Assembly (NCBI GenBank): GCA_946886855.1 | Contig: CAMPJJ010000111.1 | Location: 1-16,688 of the forward strand | Length of the DNA stretch: 16,688 nt | DNA from: an uncultured Roseateles sp. | GTDB taxonomy: Bacteria; Pseudomonadota; Gammaproteobacteria; Burkholderiales; Burkholderiaceae | Direction of reading: 5' to 3' | In this document: positions 7,688 through 14,143 of the stretch, one piece after another | Layout of the letters: each line of letters begins with the position of its first letter | Numbering within the stretch: the first letter of the stretch is position 1 | The notes under the pieces: generated by a model | Database searches by the model: none | Told to the model about the DNA's origin: nothing | What the model saw: the letters and a program-made list of their open reading frames with translations, nothing else | Program-made: the position numbers and the translations under genes

Positions 7688-8704
7688 ATGAGCACCATTA
7701 AGGATGTAGCCGCGCTGGCGGGGGTGTCCTTCACCACGGTGTCGCATGTGCTGAACAACACGCGGCCGGTGAGCGCCGAAGCGCGGGCGCGCGTGCTGGC
7801 GGCGGTCGACGAGATCGGCTACCTGCCCAGCGCGGTGGCCCGGTCGCTGCGTCGCAGCGAGACCAAGATCGTCGGCGTGCTGGTGCCCAACGTGCGCAAC
7901 CCGTTCTTCGCGGAACTGGTCGTCGGTGCCGAGGAGTGGTGCCGGCAGGCGGGATATTCGGTCTTCCTCTGCAACTCGGACAACGACCCCAAGCACCAGC
8001 AGGCGTATCTGCGCACGCTGCTGGAGAAGCGCATCGACGGGCTGCTGCTGAGTTCCGCCGGCGACGCCGAGACCCTGGCGAGCACCTTCCGCCACGCGAG
8101 CGTGCCGGTGGTGACCGTGGACCGCCTGGTGCCCGGCGCGCGCGCGGACCGCGTCAGCGTGAACAACCAGCTCGGCGCCTTCGAGGTCGTCCGCCATCTG
8201 CTGGAACTGGGCCACCGCCGCATCGGTTGCGTGAGCGGCCCCGCCGAATTCGAAGTGACCACCGAGCGCGTCGCCGGCTGGCGCAACGCGATGCAGCAGC
8301 GCGGCCTTGAAGCGCGGCCCGAATGGCTCGCCGAAAGCGACTTCAGCACCGCGGGCGGCTACGACGCCGTCAAGGCGTTGCTCACCCGTCAGCCCGAGCT
8401 GACCGCCGTCTTCACCTGCAACGACCTGATGGGCATGGGCGCGCTGCGCGCCGCCGCCGAACTCGGCTTGAACGTGCCGCGTCAACTGTCGGTCGTCGGC
8501 TTCGACGCCATCGAACTCGGCAGCTATGTCTATCCCGCGCTGACCAGCGTGGGCTGCTCGATCCGCGAGCTCGGCCGGGAGGCCGGCCGCGCGCTGATCG
8601 AGCGCATCGAGAATCCCCAGGCGCCCTTCAAGGATCTGCAACTCGTGCCGCAGGTCGTGCTGCGCGAGAGCACCGCGGCGCCGTCGTCTCCGGAGCTTTC
8701 ATGA
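7688..8704 (+). CDS. LacI-family transcriptional regulator, RbsR-like
   Basis: A 338-residue repressor-type protein. The N-terminal helix-turn-helix TIKDVAALAGVSFTTVSHVLNN (3-24) is canonical. The hinge helix PSAVARSL (47-54) carries the leucine that inserts into a central CG step, which matches the operator at 7625-7640. The rest is a periplasmic-binding-protein-like effector domain, from KIVGVLVPNVRNPFF to the C-terminal VVLRES. The stop overlaps the ribokinase start by 4 bases (ATGA), so the two are translationally coupled. This makes ribose or a related sugar a reasonable effector, but specificity cannot be read from the sequence alone. The ribosome site is mediocre: GAGGA is 12 bases before the ATG. 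RbsR is the best guess; a purine or nucleoside sensor is an alternative given the genes that follow. Confidence 0.92.
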   Translation: MSTIKDVAALAGVSFTTVSHVLNNTRPVSAEARARVLAAVDEIGYLPSAVARSLRRSETKIVGVLVPNVRNPFFAELVVGAEEWCRQAGYSVFLCNSDNDPKHQQAYLRTLLEKRIDGLLLSSAGDAETLASTFRHASVPVVTVDRLVPGARADRVSVNNQLGAFEVVRHLLELGHRRIGCVSGPAEFEVTTERVAGWRNAMQQRGLEARPEWLAESDFSTAGGYDAVKALLTRQPELTAVFTCNDLMGMGALRAAAELGLNVPRQLSVVGFDAIELGSYVYPALTSVGCSIRELGREAGRALIERIENPQAPFKDLQLVPQVVLRESTAAPSSPELS

Positions 8705-9702
8705 CTTCAGCACAGGCTGCCGCCACCGTCGTGGTGGTGGGCAGCGTCAACATGGACCTCGTGGCCCACGCCGCGCGTCTGCCCGCGCCGGGCGAGACCC
8801 TGATCGGCGAGGCCTTCGCCGGCACGCCGGGCGGCAAGGGCGGCAACCAGGCGGTGGCCGCGTCGCGGCTGGGGGCGGAGGTCGCGCTGATCGGCCGCGT
8901 CGGCATGCGCCAGCACGGCCAGGACCTGCTGAAGGCGCTGGAGGCCGAACGCGTGCACGTGCAGGCGATCCGTCGCGACGAGACCGCCTTTCCCGGCGTG
9001 GCCGTGATCATGGTCGCGAGCGAGGGCGGCGAGAACGCCATCGTCGTGGTGCCCGGCAGCAATGCGGACCTGGACGCGGACGACGTGGCGCAGGGCGGGG
9101 CGCTGCTGCGCCAGGCGAAGGTGGTCGTGGCGCAGCTGGAGGTGCCGGTGCCGGCGATCCAGCGGGCCTTCGAGATCGCCCGCGAGGCGGGCGTGACCAC
9201 GGTGCTGAACGCCGCGCCCGCCCAGGACCTGCCGGCCGCGCTGCTGGGCCTGAGCGACTGGCTGATCGTCAACGAGACCGAAGCCCTGCAACTGGCCCGC
9301 GCCGTCGCGCTGCCCGGCGATGCCGACGGCATCGCCATCGCGCGCGCGACCGCCGCGCATCTGCGGGCGCTGGGGCCGCGCCACGTGCTGGTGACGCTGG
9401 GCGGCGCCGGGGCCTGGCTGCTCAGCGACGAACATCCGGACGGCCTGCACTTGCGTGCTGCCCGCGTGGACGCGGTGGACACGGTCGGCGCCGGCGACAC
9501 GCTGGTGGGCGGCCTCGCGGTCGGCCTGGCCGAGGGCCTGGTGCCGGCCCGCGCGGCCGCGCTGGGGCAACTGGCGGCGGCGCTCGCCGTCAGCCGGACC
9601 GGCGTGCAGCAGGCGATGCCGCACCGCTCCGAGCTGCCGGAATTGCCCGGGCTCGCCGAGTTGATCGCGAACGGGGCACACTCCGCCGACGGCAACCCCT
9701 GA
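8701..9702 (+). CDS. rbsK: Ribokinase (PfkB family)
   Basis: A 333-residue cytoplasmic sugar kinase that would convert ribose plus ATP to ribose 5-phosphate. The N-terminal motif VVGSVNMDLV (12-21) and the substrate loop GGKGGNQAVAA (44-54) are characteristic of ribokinase. The PfkB signature DTVGAGDTLVGG near 260-271 contains the anion hole and the catalytic base D266. The start at 8701 is fixed by the ATGA overlap with the regulator; the open frame extends far upstream only as an out-of-frame shadow of the regulator gene. A nucleoside kinase of the same family is possible, but the ribokinase-type loop, the RbsR-like partner and the following nucleoside hydrolase all favour ribose. The product enters the pentose phosphate pathway. 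A 32-base gap leads to the next gene. Confidence 0.9.
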   Translation: MTSAQAAATVVVVGSVNMDLVAHAARLPAPGETLIGEAFAGTPGGKGGNQAVAASRLGAEVALIGRVGMRQHGQDLLKALEAERVHVQAIRRDETAFPGVAVIMVASEGGENAIVVVPGSNADLDADDVAQGGALLRQAKVVVAQLEVPVPAIQRAFEIAREAGVTTVLNAAPAQDLPAALLGLSDWLIVNETEALQLARAVALPGDADGIAIARATAAHLRALGPRHVLVTLGGAGAWLLSDEHPDGLHLRAARVDAVDTVGAGDTLVGGLAVGLAEGLVPARAAALGQLAAALAVSRTGVQQAMPHRSELPELPGLAELIANGAHSADGNP

Positions 9703-9734
9703 CCCCCGACCCTGACCCTGGAGCGCAGTACCCC

Positions 9735-10733
9735 ATGGACAGCACGATCCCCGCTTTCCCCCCCTTGTCCGTTTCCGAACGCATTCCCGTTCTCTTCGAT
9801 ACGGACCCCGGCATCGACGACGCGCTCGCGCTCGCGCTGCTGGCTTGCCATCCTCGCTTCGAGCTGGTGGCCGTCACGACGGCCTTCGGCAACGGCCCGG
9901 TCGTCACGACCACGCGCAACGCGCGCGGACTGACCGCGCTCTACCGCAACGAGGTGCCCGTCGCCGCCGGCGCCGGAGGTCCGCTGCGCGATGAGCGCCG
10001 ACGCAAGGACGCCGCGCATGTGCACGGCGACGACGGCCTCGGCGGCGTCGCCGATCGCCTGCCGGCGCCGACGCGTCCGCTCGATCCCCGTCCCGCGCAT
10101 CGGCTGATCTGCGACCTCGTCAACGAACGGCCCGGCGAGATCACGCTGGTGGCTGTCGGCCCGTTCACCAACCTGGCACTTGCGCTGAAGCATGACCCGG
10201 CGATCGCCGGCAAGGTCAAGCGCGTCGTCGTGATGGGCGGTGCCTTCGGCCTGAAGGGCCACGGCGGCAACGTGACGCCGGTGGCCGAGGCCAACATCCT
10301 GGCCGACCCCGAAGCCGCCGACCAGGTCTTCACCGCCGCCTGGCCGGTCACCATCGTCGGCCTGGACGTGACGCAGGAAGCGATCATGCGCGAGGCCGAC
10401 CTTGCCAAGCTGCGCGGCCGCGGCGATGGCGCGGGCGATCTGCTCTGGCAGGCCACGCGCCACTACCAGCAGTTCTACGATGCGCGCGACGGCATCGGCG
10501 GCATCTACGCGCACGACGCGAGCGCCGCGGCCATCCTGCTGGTGCCGGACGCCTTCACCCTGCGCTCGGGCCCGGTGCGCGTGGCGCTGGACGGCATCGC
10601 CACCGGCCAGACCATCCAGGACTGGCGCAACGAGCATGGCAGCGGCACGCCGTGGAGCGGCCATCCCGCGCAGCAGGTCTGCGTCGAGGTGGACGCGGCG
10701 CGGGTGCTGGCGCTGTTCGACGAGATCTTCTGA
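9735..10733 (+). CDS. Nucleoside hydrolase (inosine-uridine preferring family)
   Basis: A 332-residue N-ribosyl hydrolase expected to split ribonucleosides into base and free ribose. The calcium-binding signature is DTDPGIDDALAL, with D22, D24, D28 and D29. VVVMGGAF near 170 is the conserved core strand. EANILADPEAA near 188 corresponds to the family E-F-N-x-x-x-DPEAA motif, although the aromatic residue is replaced by alanine. H260-D261 in IYAHDASAAA match the catalytic histidine and the last calcium ligand. No signal peptide is evident, so it acts in the cytoplasm. It sits directly behind ribokinase, which would use the ribose released. GGAG lies 11 bases before the ATG, a slightly long spacing. 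Purine, pyrimidine or broad specificity cannot be decided here. Confidence 0.92.
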   Translation: MDSTIPAFPPLSVSERIPVLFDTDPGIDDALALALLACHPRFELVAVTTAFGNGPVVTTTRNARGLTALYRNEVPVAAGAGGPLRDERRRKDAAHVHGDDGLGGVADRLPAPTRPLDPRPAHRLICDLVNERPGEITLVAVGPFTNLALALKHDPAIAGKVKRVVVMGGAFGLKGHGGNVTPVAEANILADPEAADQVFTAAWPVTIVGLDVTQEAIMREADLAKLRGRGDGAGDLLWQATRHYQQFYDARDGIGGIYAHDASAAAILLVPDAFTLRSGPVRVALDGIATGQTIQDWRNEHGSGTPWSGHPAQQVCVEVDAARVLALFDEIF

Positions 10734-10738
10734 ATCCA

Positions 10739-10767
10739 CACCGTCGCCACGAGGCGATGATGCGGTG
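10739..10767 (+). repeat. Stem-loop between the nucleoside hydrolase and deaminase genes
   Basis: CACCG (10739-10743) pairs with CGGTG (10763-10767). Inside it TCGCC (10744-10748) pairs with GGCGA (10753-10757) around the loop ACGA, leaving a 5-base bulge. No T-run follows, so it is more likely a processing or stability element than a terminator. Chance formation in GC-rich DNA is possible. Confidence 0.35.
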
Positions 10768-10827
10768 ACGCCTTCAAGCATCAAGACAATGCACGTCGCG
10801 CCGAGCGGCGTGAGCAAGGAGAACCCC

Positions 10828-12150
10828 ATGACGACCCAAGCCGTGAAGCTGCTGTTGCCCCGCTGGCTGATCACCATGACGCCGGACAGCCCGGTGCTGG
10901 AGCAGCATGCGCTGGCCATCGAGGGCGAACGCATCGCCGCCGTCCTGCCCCGCGAGGAAGCGCTGAAGCGCTACGCCGACGCCGAGCGCGTCGAGCTGCC
11001 GAACCACGTGCTGATCCCCGGCCTGATCAACGCGCACACGCACTCGGCGATGTCGCTGCTGCGCGGCGTCGCGGACGACCTCGCGCTGATGGACTGGCTC
11101 AACAACCACATCTGGCCGCTGGAGCGCCAGTGGGTGAGCGAGGACTGGACCTACCAGGGCTCGCTGCTGTCCGCGGCCGAGGCGCTGCGCGGCGGCGTGA
11201 CCTACCTGAACGACATGTACTTCTTCCCGACCGCGATGGCCCGCGCGGCGGTGGACAGCGGCATCCGCGCCGGCGTGTCGATCAACGTCATCGACTTCCC
11301 CACCGGCTACGCCGCCAACGCGCAGGACTACATCGACAAGGGCCTGGCCGCCTACGAGCAGTTCAAGGGCGAGAAGCTGCTGGACTGGACCAGCGCGCCG
11401 CATGCGCCGTACACGGTCTCGGACGAGACCTTCATCCAGCTGCGCGAGCTGGCCGAGAAGTACGACCTGCAGATGCACTGCCACATCCACGAGACGCAGG
11501 ACGAGATCGACGGCAGCGTGAAGCAGTACGGCGAGCGTCCGCTGGCGCGCCTGAACAAGCTCGGCCTGCTGAACGCGAAGATGATCGCCGTCCACATGGT
11601 CCACCTGAGCCCGGACGAGATCGACCTCGTGGCCAGGCAGGGCGTGCACCTGGTCCACAACCCGAGCTCCAACCTGAAGCTGGCGTCCGGCGTCGCGCCG
11701 GTGAAGGCGCTCGAGGCGGCCGGCGTCAACACCATCCTCGGCACCGACGGCGCGGCCTCCAACAACCGCCAGGACATGTTCAGCGAGATCCGCGCCGCGG
11801 CGCTGCTCGCCAAGGGCGTGACCGGCGATCCGCTGACCGTCACCGCGCGCACCGCGCTGGAGATGGCCACGGTGCGCGCCGCCAAGGCCATGGGCCGCGC
11901 CAACGACCTGGGCACGCTGGAGGCCGGCAAGCTGGCGGACGTCGTCGCCGTGGCGCTGGACTCGATCGAATGCCAGCCCGTGTACCACGCCGATGCGCAG
12001 CTTGTTTATGTCGCCGGGCGTGAACATGTCACGGATGTCTGGGTGGGCGGCCGGCAGGTGCTGTCGAATCGCAACGTTCTGACCTTCGACACCCGCGCCC
12101 TGCTGGGGCGGGTGGAGGACATCGTGGCTAAGATGCGCGCGGGGCGCTGA
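10828..12150 (+). CDS. mtaD: Amidohydrolase, probable 5-methylthioadenosine/S-adenosylhomocysteine deaminase (TRZ/ATZ family)
   Basis: A 440-residue metal-dependent aminohydrolase that probably deaminates methylthioadenosine, S-adenosylhomocysteine or adenosine to the inosine-type product. Metal and catalytic residues are in order: H70 and H72 (NAHTHSAM), H219 with catalytic E222 (HIHETQDE), H256 (AVHMVHLS) and D307 (GTDGAASNN). The last motif with SNN is typical of the MTA/SAH deaminase branch. The start is fixed by AAGGAG six bases before the ATG at 10828; a longer open frame upstream is an overlap shadow. It follows the nucleoside hydrolase by 94 bases, so its inosine-type product could be hydrolysed next. 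Other members of this family act on 8-oxoguanine, guanine or triazines, so the substrate is uncertain although the fold and chemistry are not. Confidence 0.88.
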   Translation: MTTQAVKLLLPRWLITMTPDSPVLEQHALAIEGERIAAVLPREEALKRYADAERVELPNHVLIPGLINAHTHSAMSLLRGVADDLALMDWLNNHIWPLERQWVSEDWTYQGSLLSAAEALRGGVTYLNDMYFFPTAMARAAVDSGIRAGVSINVIDFPTGYAANAQDYIDKGLAAYEQFKGEKLLDWTSAPHAPYTVSDETFIQLRELAEKYDLQMHCHIHETQDEIDGSVKQYGERPLARLNKLGLLNAKMIAVHMVHLSPDEIDLVARQGVHLVHNPSSNLKLASGVAPVKALEAAGVNTILGTDGAASNNRQDMFSEIRAAALLAKGVTGDPLTVTARTALEMATVRAAKAMGRANDLGTLEAGKLADVVAVALDSIECQPVYHADAQLVYVAGREHVTDVWVGGRQVLSNRNVLTFDTRALLGRVEDIVAKMRAGR

Positions 12151-12151
12151 T

Positions 12152-12209
12152 CCCCCCTGAACATGGGGGGTCTCGGCGCCGAGGGGCCGGCGGCGATCTG
12201 ACCGCCGGC
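12152..12209. repeat. Cluster of three inverted repeats between the deaminase gene and the binding-protein gene
   Basis: Three consecutive dyads fill half of a 109-base gap. CCCCCC (12152-12157) pairs with GGGGGG (12165-12170) around 7 bases. CTCGGCGCCGAG (12172-12183) is a perfect 12-base palindrome. GCCGGCGG (12186-12193) pairs with CCGCCGGC (12202-12209) around 8 bases. None is followed by a T-run. They may end or attenuate the deaminase transcript, or serve as binding sites for a regulator of the downstream gene. Confidence 0.5.
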
Positions 12210-12259
12210 GTGCTGGAGACACAGCCGGCCGCCACCGCGAGCCGGCGGGACAGACCACC

Positions 12260-13408
12260 ATGAGCAAGTCAACACCCCACCGGTCCCTGGGCCGGCTGGC
12301 CGCTTCCGCCGCCGCCGCCCTGGTGGCCTTCGGCCTCAGCGCCGCCGCGCATGCGGACATCCTGATCGGCCAGACGGCCGGCTTCACCGGACAGGTCGCC
12401 GCCAGCGTCAAGGAACTGACGCTGGGCGCCAGGCTCTACATCGACAAGGTCAACGCCACCGGCGGCGTCAACGGCCAGAAGATCGACCTGCAGTCGCTGG
12501 ACGACGGCTTCGATCCCAAGCGTGCCGCCGCCAACGCGCAGACGCTGATCGACAAGGGCGCGGTGGCGTTGTTCCTGACGCGCGGCACGCCGCACACGCA
12601 GGCCGTGATGCCGCTGCTGGAGAAGGGCCAGGTGCCGCTGATCGCGCCGTCTACCGGCGCCATGCTGCTGCACAAGCCGGTCAACCCCTTCGTCTTCAAC
12701 GTGCGCTCGACCTACCAGCGCGAGGCCGAGCGCGCCGTTCAGCTGCTGCTGGAGATGGGCAACACCCGCATCGCGCTGGTGCAGGTCAACGACACCTTCG
12801 GCGCCGACGGCATCGCGGGGGCGATGGCGGGCTTCAACGACCGCAAGGTCAAGCCGGTGGCCCACTTCACCTACGAACGCGAGAAGCCCGACATCGCCGG
12901 CGTGGTCAAGCAGCTCATCGCCGCGGACCCGCAGGTCGTGCTGATGGTCGCGTCGCAGCAGATCACCGCGGACACGATCAACGCGCTGCGCGCGGCCGGT
13001 TCGCGCATCCTGGGCGCCACCCTGTCCAACAACGCCTCCAACGGCTTCGTCCAGCTGCTGGGCCAGAACGCCGCCGGCATCATCGTCTCGCAGGTCTTCC
13101 CGAGCGAGCGCTCGACCAACGTGCCGATGGTCCGCGAGCTGGGCGACCTGGTGAAGGCGCATCCGGCCGAATCCAACGGCCAGGTCACGCCGGCCATGAT
13201 GGAGGGCTTCGCCTCCGCCAAGGTGCTGGTCGAGGCGCTCAAGCGCGCCGGCAAGGATCCCAGCCGCGCCGCGCTGCTGAAGGTGCTGAACGGCATGACC
13301 CGCTTCGACCTGGGCGGCATGGAGGTGGGTTATTCGCCGACCGACCACACCGGCACCAACTACGCGGACATCGCGATCATCGATCCCCGGGGGCGTTTCC
13401 TGCGCTGA
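12260..13408 (+). CDS. Periplasmic substrate-binding protein of the branched-chain amino acid ABC transporter type
   Basis: A 382-residue exported protein. Residues 1-32 form a Sec signal peptide (basic start, alanine- and leucine-rich core, cleavage expected after AHA, before DILIGQ). The mature part has the two-lobed type I binding-protein fold of the Peripla_BP_6/LivJ family. It opens with ILIGQTAGFTGQVA and GARLYIDKVNATGGVNGQKIDL and includes NDTFGADG, close to the usual NDYYG motif. There are no permease or ATPase genes beside it, so it is an orphan that must work with a transporter encoded elsewhere or act as a sensor. The ligand is unknown; proteins of this family also bind amides, aromatic acids and other small molecules. 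A weak GGCGGGA precedes the start. The gene ends just before a terminator. Confidence 0.88.
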   Translation: MSKSTPHRSLGRLAASAAAALVAFGLSAAAHADILIGQTAGFTGQVAASVKELTLGARLYIDKVNATGGVNGQKIDLQSLDDGFDPKRAAANAQTLIDKGAVALFLTRGTPHTQAVMPLLEKGQVPLIAPSTGAMLLHKPVNPFVFNVRSTYQREAERAVQLLLEMGNTRIALVQVNDTFGADGIAGAMAGFNDRKVKPVAHFTYEREKPDIAGVVKQLIAADPQVVLMVASQQITADTINALRAAGSRILGATLSNNASNGFVQLLGQNAAGIIVSQVFPSERSTNVPMVRELGDLVKAHPAESNGQVTPAMMEGFASAKVLVEALKRAGKDPSRAALLKVLNGMTRFDLGGMEVGYSPTDHTGTNYADIAIIDPRGRFLR

Positions 13409-13431
13409 TCCATTCCGGCAGCTTTTCTTGC

Positions 13432-13463
13432 GACGGGCGCCTTCGGGCGCCCGTCTGCTTTTC
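13432..13463 (+). terminator. Rho-independent terminator with UUCG tetraloop
   Basis: GACGGGCGCC (13432-13441) and GGCGCCCGTC (13446-13455) form a perfect 10-base stem closed by TTCG on a C-G pair, the especially stable C(UUCG)G loop. TGCTTTTC follows. It lies 23 bases after the stop of the binding-protein gene and separates the salvage genes from the signalling genes. Confidence 0.92.
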
Positions 13464-13562
13464 CTGATGCGGCATTCGGCGCAAGGATCCTCCGCCGGGC
13501 ACGCCATCGCGACTGAGTCGAGGCGTGTCGAACCTGGCCGGTTCCACGTTGCCGGCGCGCCC

Positions 13563-13587
13563 CGATGGGATGAACGCGTTCCCATCG
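13563..13587. repeat. Inverted repeat with nested palindrome
   Basis: CGATGGGA (13563-13570) is the reverse complement of TCCCATCG (13580-13587). Overlapping the spacer, GAACGCGTTC (13572-13581) is itself a perfect 10-base palindrome, so two mutually exclusive dyads share these bases. No T-run follows. This looks like a protein-binding or structural site rather than a terminator. Confidence 0.55.
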
Positions 13588-13657
13588 ATATTCGACGGCA
13601 GGCTTGAACCGTGCGAATTCGAGGGTCGATCAGATAATTCGCGATTCGAATCGTCGA
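13585..13657. repeat. Three paired TCGA elements
   Basis: TCGATATTCGA (13585-13595), TCGAGGGTCGA (13619-13629) and TCGAATCGTCGA (13646-13657) share the form TCGA-N3/4-TCGA. Their centres are about 34 and 27-28 bases apart, near three helical turns. The third overlaps the perfect 12-base palindrome CGATTCGAATCG (13642-13653). The arrangement resembles a small array of operator sites upstream of the signalling genes. The binding protein is unknown. Confidence 0.5.
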
Positions 13658-13757
13658 AACCTAGCAAGTTTGAGTCGATAAATGCATTCATAAGTGAGTG
13701 GCAAACTGATCGCAGTCGGTGACACTGGCGCCAATAGTTTGCAAATGGATTTGTGTC

Positions 13758-14027
13758 ATGAGAAATATGTACGCGATCTCGATTGGTTTGGCGCTCGCCG
13801 GCGCGGGTTGCCTGCTGGCCGAGAGGACGGAGCCGCCCACCGCCGGCCATCCCTTATTTGAACTTACTGTCATTGGTTATCTGCTGGCGATCGGTGGACT
13901 GATGCTGTTGATCGCCTGTCTCGCCGCCAGTGCCGAAGACTGGATCAAAGGCCGATGGCGCCGGGCTTCCCGGCCCGCCGACGGGGAATGGGAGGCGCCG
14001 TCGCCGCGAATCCTGGACCACCACTGA
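13758..14027 (+). CDS. Small membrane protein of unknown function
   Basis: An 89-residue product, not recognised as any family. It has a hydrophobic segment at about residues 4-21 (MYAISIGLALAGAGCLLA). A polar loop follows, then a longer hydrophobic segment at about 35-58 (TVIGYLLAIGGLMLLIACLAA), then a basic patch (KGRWRRASR) and an acidic, proline-containing tail. This suggests two membrane helices with both ends on the cytoplasmic side, in line with the positive-inside rule. The ATG at 13758 with TGGA eight bases upstream is preferred; an in-frame ATG at 13719 would add 13 residues, and one at 13767 would remove 3. It precedes a response regulator and a sensor kinase by 116 bases on the same strand, so it may be an accessory or target of that system. 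This is inferred from position only. Confidence 0.6.
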   Translation: MRNMYAISIGLALAGAGCLLAERTEPPTAGHPLFELTVIGYLLAIGGLMLLIACLAASAEDWIKGRWRRASRPADGEWEAPSPRILDHH

Positions 14028-14034
14028 ATTCAGT
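14023..14034. repeat. Palindrome across the stop codon of the small membrane protein gene
   Basis: ACTGAATTCAGT is a perfect 12-base palindrome that includes the TGA stop at 14025-14027. It is the left border of the 116-base gap before the response regulator gene and could be an operator. Its function is not evident, and chance is possible. Confidence 0.35.
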
Positions 14035-14081
14035 AGTCTGGCGTTTTCGGGTTTACTTGCTTCGGTGATTGCTCGTTTCCG

Positions 14082-14136
14082 CTCGCTCGCGAAACTGTGC
14101 CCGCCTCTGGGCAATGGGATAACGAGCGAGAAGGAG
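14082..14136 (+). promoter_or_regulatory. Structured leader and ribosome binding site of the response regulator gene
   Basis: CTCGCTCG (14082-14089) is the reverse complement of CGAGCGAG (14123-14130), and the Shine-Dalgarno AAGGAG (14131-14136) follows without a gap. Inside the 33-base loop, TGCCC (14098-14102) pairs with GGGCA (14109-14113). If transcribed, the leader could fold into a two-tier stem ending at the ribosome site. The site itself is strong, 7 bases before the ATG. Confidence 0.5.
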
Positions 14137-14143
14137 TCAGCCA

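Larger units (their letters stand above)
13464..13757. other. Palindrome-rich intergenic region, less GC-rich
   Basis: Together with the terminator this is a 349-base gene-free gap. It is visibly richer in A and T from about 13588 to 13700 than its surroundings. The tetranucleotide TCGA occurs nine times between 13518 and 13678, mostly in close pairs, and two clear dyads are present. A 65-codon open frame at 13525-13722 has no ribosome site and an unconvincing composition, so it is not called as a gene. The likely content is the control region of the small membrane protein gene and the two-component genes. No certain -35/-10 pair could be assigned. Confidence 0.55.

Noticed and set aside
8628..10934. 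768-codon minus-strand open frame opposite the regulator end, ribokinase and nucleoside hydrolase genes
   Set aside because: It spans several well-supported plus-strand genes, has biased composition and no motif.
10774..12411. 545-codon minus-strand open frame opposite the deaminase gene
   Set aside because: Antisense shadow in GC-rich DNA; the plus strand carries all amidohydrolase metal ligands.
13585..13657. CRISPR array or replication iterons as an explanation of the TCGA repeats
   Set aside because: Units are only 11-12 bases, too few and too short for CRISPR repeats, and no replication initiation gene or DnaA-box cluster is nearby.
13525..13722. 65-codon plus-strand open frame in the palindrome-rich gap
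   Set aside because: No ribosome site, serine- and charge-rich non-descript sequence, and it overlaps clear dyads and the TCGA array, so a regulatory role is more likely.
13737..13744. TTTGCAAA, resembling half of the LacI-type operator at 7625-7640
   Set aside because: Only 8 bases match and the central CG spacing is absent; likely chance.
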